A stretch of 64,000 nucleotides of DNA, from the NCBI RefSeq assembly GCF_037975245.1, contig NC_092572.1:7205501-7269500 (forward strand). Direction: 5' to 3'. The DNA comes from Apostichopus japonicus (taxonomy: Eukaryota > Echinodermata > Holothuroidea > Aspidochirotida > Stichopodidae). How positions within the stretch are numbered: position 1 is the stretch's first letter; each line of letters starts with the position of its first letter. Below, piece after piece: positions 61,925 to 64,000 of this stretch. Below the pieces are notes generated by a model that did no database searches, was not told where the DNA came from, and was given only the letters and a program-made list of their open reading frames with translations. The position numbers were made by a program, and so were the translations under genes.

Positions 61925-64000
61925 ATGGGCGAATTATCTGGCATCACGCCACCCGTATTTGATTGGAGATCACATGATTTACCATATGCATTTCAAAATT
62001 TTCAGAGTTACTGTAAATTGATATTCACAGGCCCTCTGGCATCAAAATCACCAAAAGAGCAAGTAACATACCTACTGTTGTGGATGGGACAAGAAGGCAT
62101 TAGTATTTATCAAACATGGGAATTGGATGTGAACACTAAAGAAAATCCAGAAGAAATTTTCAAACGTTTCAAAAAACACTTTGAACCCAAGACAAACTAT
62201 CGCCTGGCGCGATACAAATTACAAAAATTAAGGCAAAACCACTCGGAAAACGTGGATGAATTTATAACACGATGCAAAATACAGGCAGACAAATGCAAAT
62301 TTGATCTTGCAGAGTCGAAAGTCAGACTAATTGAGCAACTAATACTGGGGACCCCCCATGAGAGTGTCCAAGAAAAGTTATTAAGCAAAGATGAGAAACT
62401 TACTCTAGAAGAGGCATTAGATATTGCCCGTACCTACGAAGCTACTAAGGCACACATGAAAGAGTTTGCATCTGCAACTACTGAATTAGATTTGACTGTT
62501 GATTCCCTGCAAAAACAAAGAACAGGGAGCAATCGCAAATGCAACCGGTGTGGTCTAACATACCCCCACAAAGGTAAATGCCCTGCCTTCGGAACTAATT
62601 GCAACTACTGTGAGAAACCAAATCATTGGCAATCAGTGTGTAGACTAAAACAAAAAAACGAAACCCATGGCAGGTCATCCAGTATGGTTAGGCCTGAAAG
62701 AAATGCTAGATTTAAATCTCAGAGCAGATTGTCAGACATACCTAAACCAAAAGGATATGAAAATGACAACCTAGAAATTGAGCAAATACTATTCAGTTCG
62801 ATGAAAGTTGACAATCTTAACAATGATAGTAACAGTGAAATTTTTGCAATGCTAAACACATGTGTTAATGACAAAAAAGCAACCTTAAAGGTAAAAGTTG
62901 ATACTGGGGCAGAGGGAAATGTTCTGCCACTTCGAATTTTCAAACTGATGTACCCTCAGAAGGTTGACAAGTATGGTAAACCTTTCCCAAGTTCCTTGAA
63001 ACATAGCAATGTGATAATCACAGCCTATAGTGGGAGTAGAATACATCACTATGGTATCCATTGTTTGGATTGTGCATACGAGAATGTAATCATTAGAACT
63101 GAATTTTATGTGGTAGACGTAGATGGTCCTGCTATACTTGGTCTAAAGTCATGTCTAAATTTCAAATTGATAACACTTCACTGCGGTGTCGGCCTGAAGT
63201 CATTTGATATTCACGATATTGACGATGTTAGAGCAAAATATCCCGACAGGTTCGAAGGTATTGGCAAATTTAAAGGTGATTATCATATCGTAGTTGACAA
63301 GTCATTTCCACCTGTTGTTCATGTTCCACGTAGGTGTCCTATCCAAATCAAGGATGATATCAAAAAAGAGCTAGATGATATGGTATCTATGGGTGTAATT
63401 GAACCAATCACTGAACCGACAGATTGGGTATCCAGCATAGTTTATTGTCGTAAACCAAATGGTAAATGGAGAGTTTGTCTTGATCCAAAAGATTTAAACA
63501 AAGCTATCAAAAGAACTCATTACCATACACCCACCTCTGAAGAGATTACCCATAAGTTAGCCCAAAGCACAGTATTCTCAAAATTAGATGCAAAACATGG
63601 ATACTGGGCAGTGTCACTGAATGAGGACTCCAGTAGACTCACAACGTTCAACAGTCCTTTTGGTCGTTATTATTTCAAACGATTGCCATTCGGGCTATGT
63701 TTAAGCCAGGATATTTTTCAAATGAAAATGAATCAAATTCTAGAGCTCTGTCCTGGCACCATAGGAATTTCAGATGATATTTGTGTATTTGGCAAAACGG
63801 AGCAACAACATGACGAAAACTTGATTAGGTTAATGGAGGTTGCTAGAGAGAAAGGCCTCGTGTTTAATCCAGACAAATGCGAAATTAAGCAACCCAGTAT
63901 TAAATTTTTTGGTCAGATATATGATGCACAAGGTGTACACCCAGACCCAAGTAAGGTCAAAGCCATGAAAGCAATAGAGAAGCCAAACAATGTCAAAGAA
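61925..64000 (+). CDS. gag-pol polyprotein of a Ty3/gypsy-type retrotransposon (5' part, runs off the window)
   Basis: The frame is open for 692 codons to the last base. Residues 1 to about 190 form a gag-like capsid region: helical and charged, containing YLLLW near residue 53, a spacing typical of retrotransposon gag. Two CCHC knuckles follow: C206, C209, H215, C219 (CX2CX5HX3C) and C226, C229, H234, C239 (CX2CX4HX4C). The aspartic protease has DTGA at 326-329 and the flap-side ILG at 404-406. Reverse transcriptase starts near 470, with the RVCLDP block at 516-521, the first catalytic Asp at 555, LPFG at 587-590 and the DD pair at 617-618, where the usual YxDD Tyr is Ile. RNase H and integrase are cut off. 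I chose ATG 61925 because it has A at -3 and G at +4; ATG 61856 is in frame but adds a hydrophobic, Cys-rich stretch in a weak context. Gag and pol are fused without a frameshift. I see no stops or frameshifts. Confidence 0.93.
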   Translation, partial: MGELSGITPPVFDWRSHDLPYAFQNFQSYCKLIFTGPLASKSPKEQVTYLLLWMGQEGISIYQTWELDVNTKENPEEIFKRFKKHFEPKTNYRLARYKLQKLRQNHSENVDEFITRCKIQADKCKFDLAESKVRLIEQLILGTPHESVQEKLLSKDEKLTLEEALDIARTYEATKAHMKEFASATTELDLTVDSLQKQRTGSNRKCNRCGLTYPHKGKCPAFGTNCNYCEKPNHWQSVCRLKQKNETHGRSSSMVRPERNARFKSQSRLSDIPKPKGYENDNLEIEQILFSSMKVDNLNNDSNSEIFAMLNTCVNDKKATLKVKVDTGAEGNVLPLRIFKLMYPQKVDKYGKPFPSSLKHSNVIITAYSGSRIHHYGIHCLDCAYENVIIRTEFYVVDVDGPAILGLKSCLNFKLITLHCGVGLKSFDIHDIDDVRAKYPDRFEGIGKFKGDYHIVVDKSFPPVVHVPRRCPIQIKDDIKKELDDMVSMGVIEPITEPTDWVSSIVYCRKPNGKWRVCLDPKDLNKAIKRTHYHTPTSEEITHKLAQSTVFSKLDAKHGYWAVSLNEDSSRLTTFNSPFGRYYFKRLPFGLCLSQDIFQMKMNQILELCPGTIGISDDICVFGKTEQQHDENLIRLMEVAREKGLVFNPDKCEIKQPSIKFFGQIYDAQGVHPDPSKVKAMKAIEKPNNVKE
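62540..62641 (+). other. Tandem CCHC zinc knuckles (nucleocapsid)
   Basis: Residues 206-239 of the polyprotein contain one non-standard knuckle (CX2CX5HX3C) and one canonical knuckle (CX2CX4HX4C), six residues apart. In the retroelement family such knuckles bind the element's RNA during packaging. They mark the gag-pol border. Confidence 0.9.
62882..63154 (+). other. Aspartic protease domain of the retroelement
   Basis: DTGA at residues 326-329 supplies the catalytic aspartate of a retropepsin-like protease, which acts as a homodimer. A second hydrophobic-hydrophobic-Gly element (ILG, 404-406) about 75 residues later fits the fold. It would cleave the polyprotein into mature products. Confidence 0.88.
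63326..64000 (+). other. Reverse transcriptase domain (incomplete at window end)
   Basis: Fingers and palm motifs are in the right order: the PxxWVSS block, RVCLDP, KLDA (Asp 555), LPFG and the DD pair (617-618) followed by ICVFG, then a thumb-proximal KCE block. All three catalytic aspartates are present. The domain continues to the window end, with the tether and RNase H beyond. Confidence 0.92.

Larger units (their letters stand above)
61007..64000 (+). mobile_element. 5' part of a Ty3/gypsy-type LTR retrotransposon (truncated by the window end)
   Basis: In order, the sequence shows a TATA-bearing 5' LTR ending in ACA, a primer-binding site starting with TGG directly after it, an untranslated leader of about 640 bp, and one long gag-pol frame with CCHC knuckles, aspartic protease and reverse transcriptase. 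Protease before RT, and RT motifs of the LPFG and xxDD type, are typical of Ty3/gypsy (Metaviridae) elements. RNase H, integrase, the polypurine tract and the 3' LTR must lie beyond 64000, so target-site duplication and LTR-LTR divergence cannot be judged. The open frame over 692 codons suggests a young or recently active copy. Confidence 0.9.

Noticed and set aside
62197-62943. Minus-strand frames of 63 and 74 codons inside gag-pol
   Set aside because: These are antisense shadows of the long gag-pol frame.

Overview
This window is eukaryotic repeat DNA and holds almost no gene content. It has three zones: a tandem satellite array (1-59744), a short AT-rich spacer without recognisable genes (59745 to about 61006), and the 5' part of an LTR retrotransposon of the Ty3/gypsy type on the + strand (about 61007 to the window end). 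The satellite, the retroelement and the absence of operons or host genes point to a metazoan, most likely an invertebrate. The gag-pol architecture resembles gypsy elements common in invertebrate genomes, but I cannot name a species.

The array consists of about 364 head-to-tail monomers of 164 bp, with 161- and 163-bp deletion variants. Two monomer families differ mainly in one segment. Family A carries CTCCCCG...CTGTAAAAGATCGGCAAAAG; family B carries CTCAACGCGTACGC...CTGCAAAAGATGGACGATAG. Recombinants between them are frequent. Shared rare variants reveal nested higher-order duplications with offsets of 982, 1148, 2460, 3116, 3444, 3758, 3771 and about 4588 bp. This is the footprint of repeated unequal exchange or amplification. 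The many overlapping short reading frames in the array are artefacts of the repeat. Because 164 is not a multiple of 3, no frame runs through it.

The most interesting signal is on the minus strand of every monomer. It carries a tRNA-like internal RNA polymerase III promoter: an A-box-like TGGCGCGATGG within a D-arm-like hairpin, then a B-box GGTTCGAACC starting 59 nt downstream. The array's right edge lies 16 nt upstream of the last A-box, close to where a Pol III start site would be expected. The satellite therefore probably descends from a tRNA gene or tRNA-derived SINE. A TTTT tract between the boxes suggests that a full-length Pol III transcript is unlikely today.

The retroelement has a TATA-containing 5' LTR ending in ACA at 61265 and an abutting primer-binding site. 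A leader of about 640 bp contains a 19-22 bp tandem repeat. A single uninterrupted gag-pol frame then runs from 61925 past the window end: a gag-like N-terminal region, two CCHC knuckles, a DTGA protease and a reverse transcriptase with its catalytic aspartates. RNase H, integrase and the 3' LTR lie outside the window.
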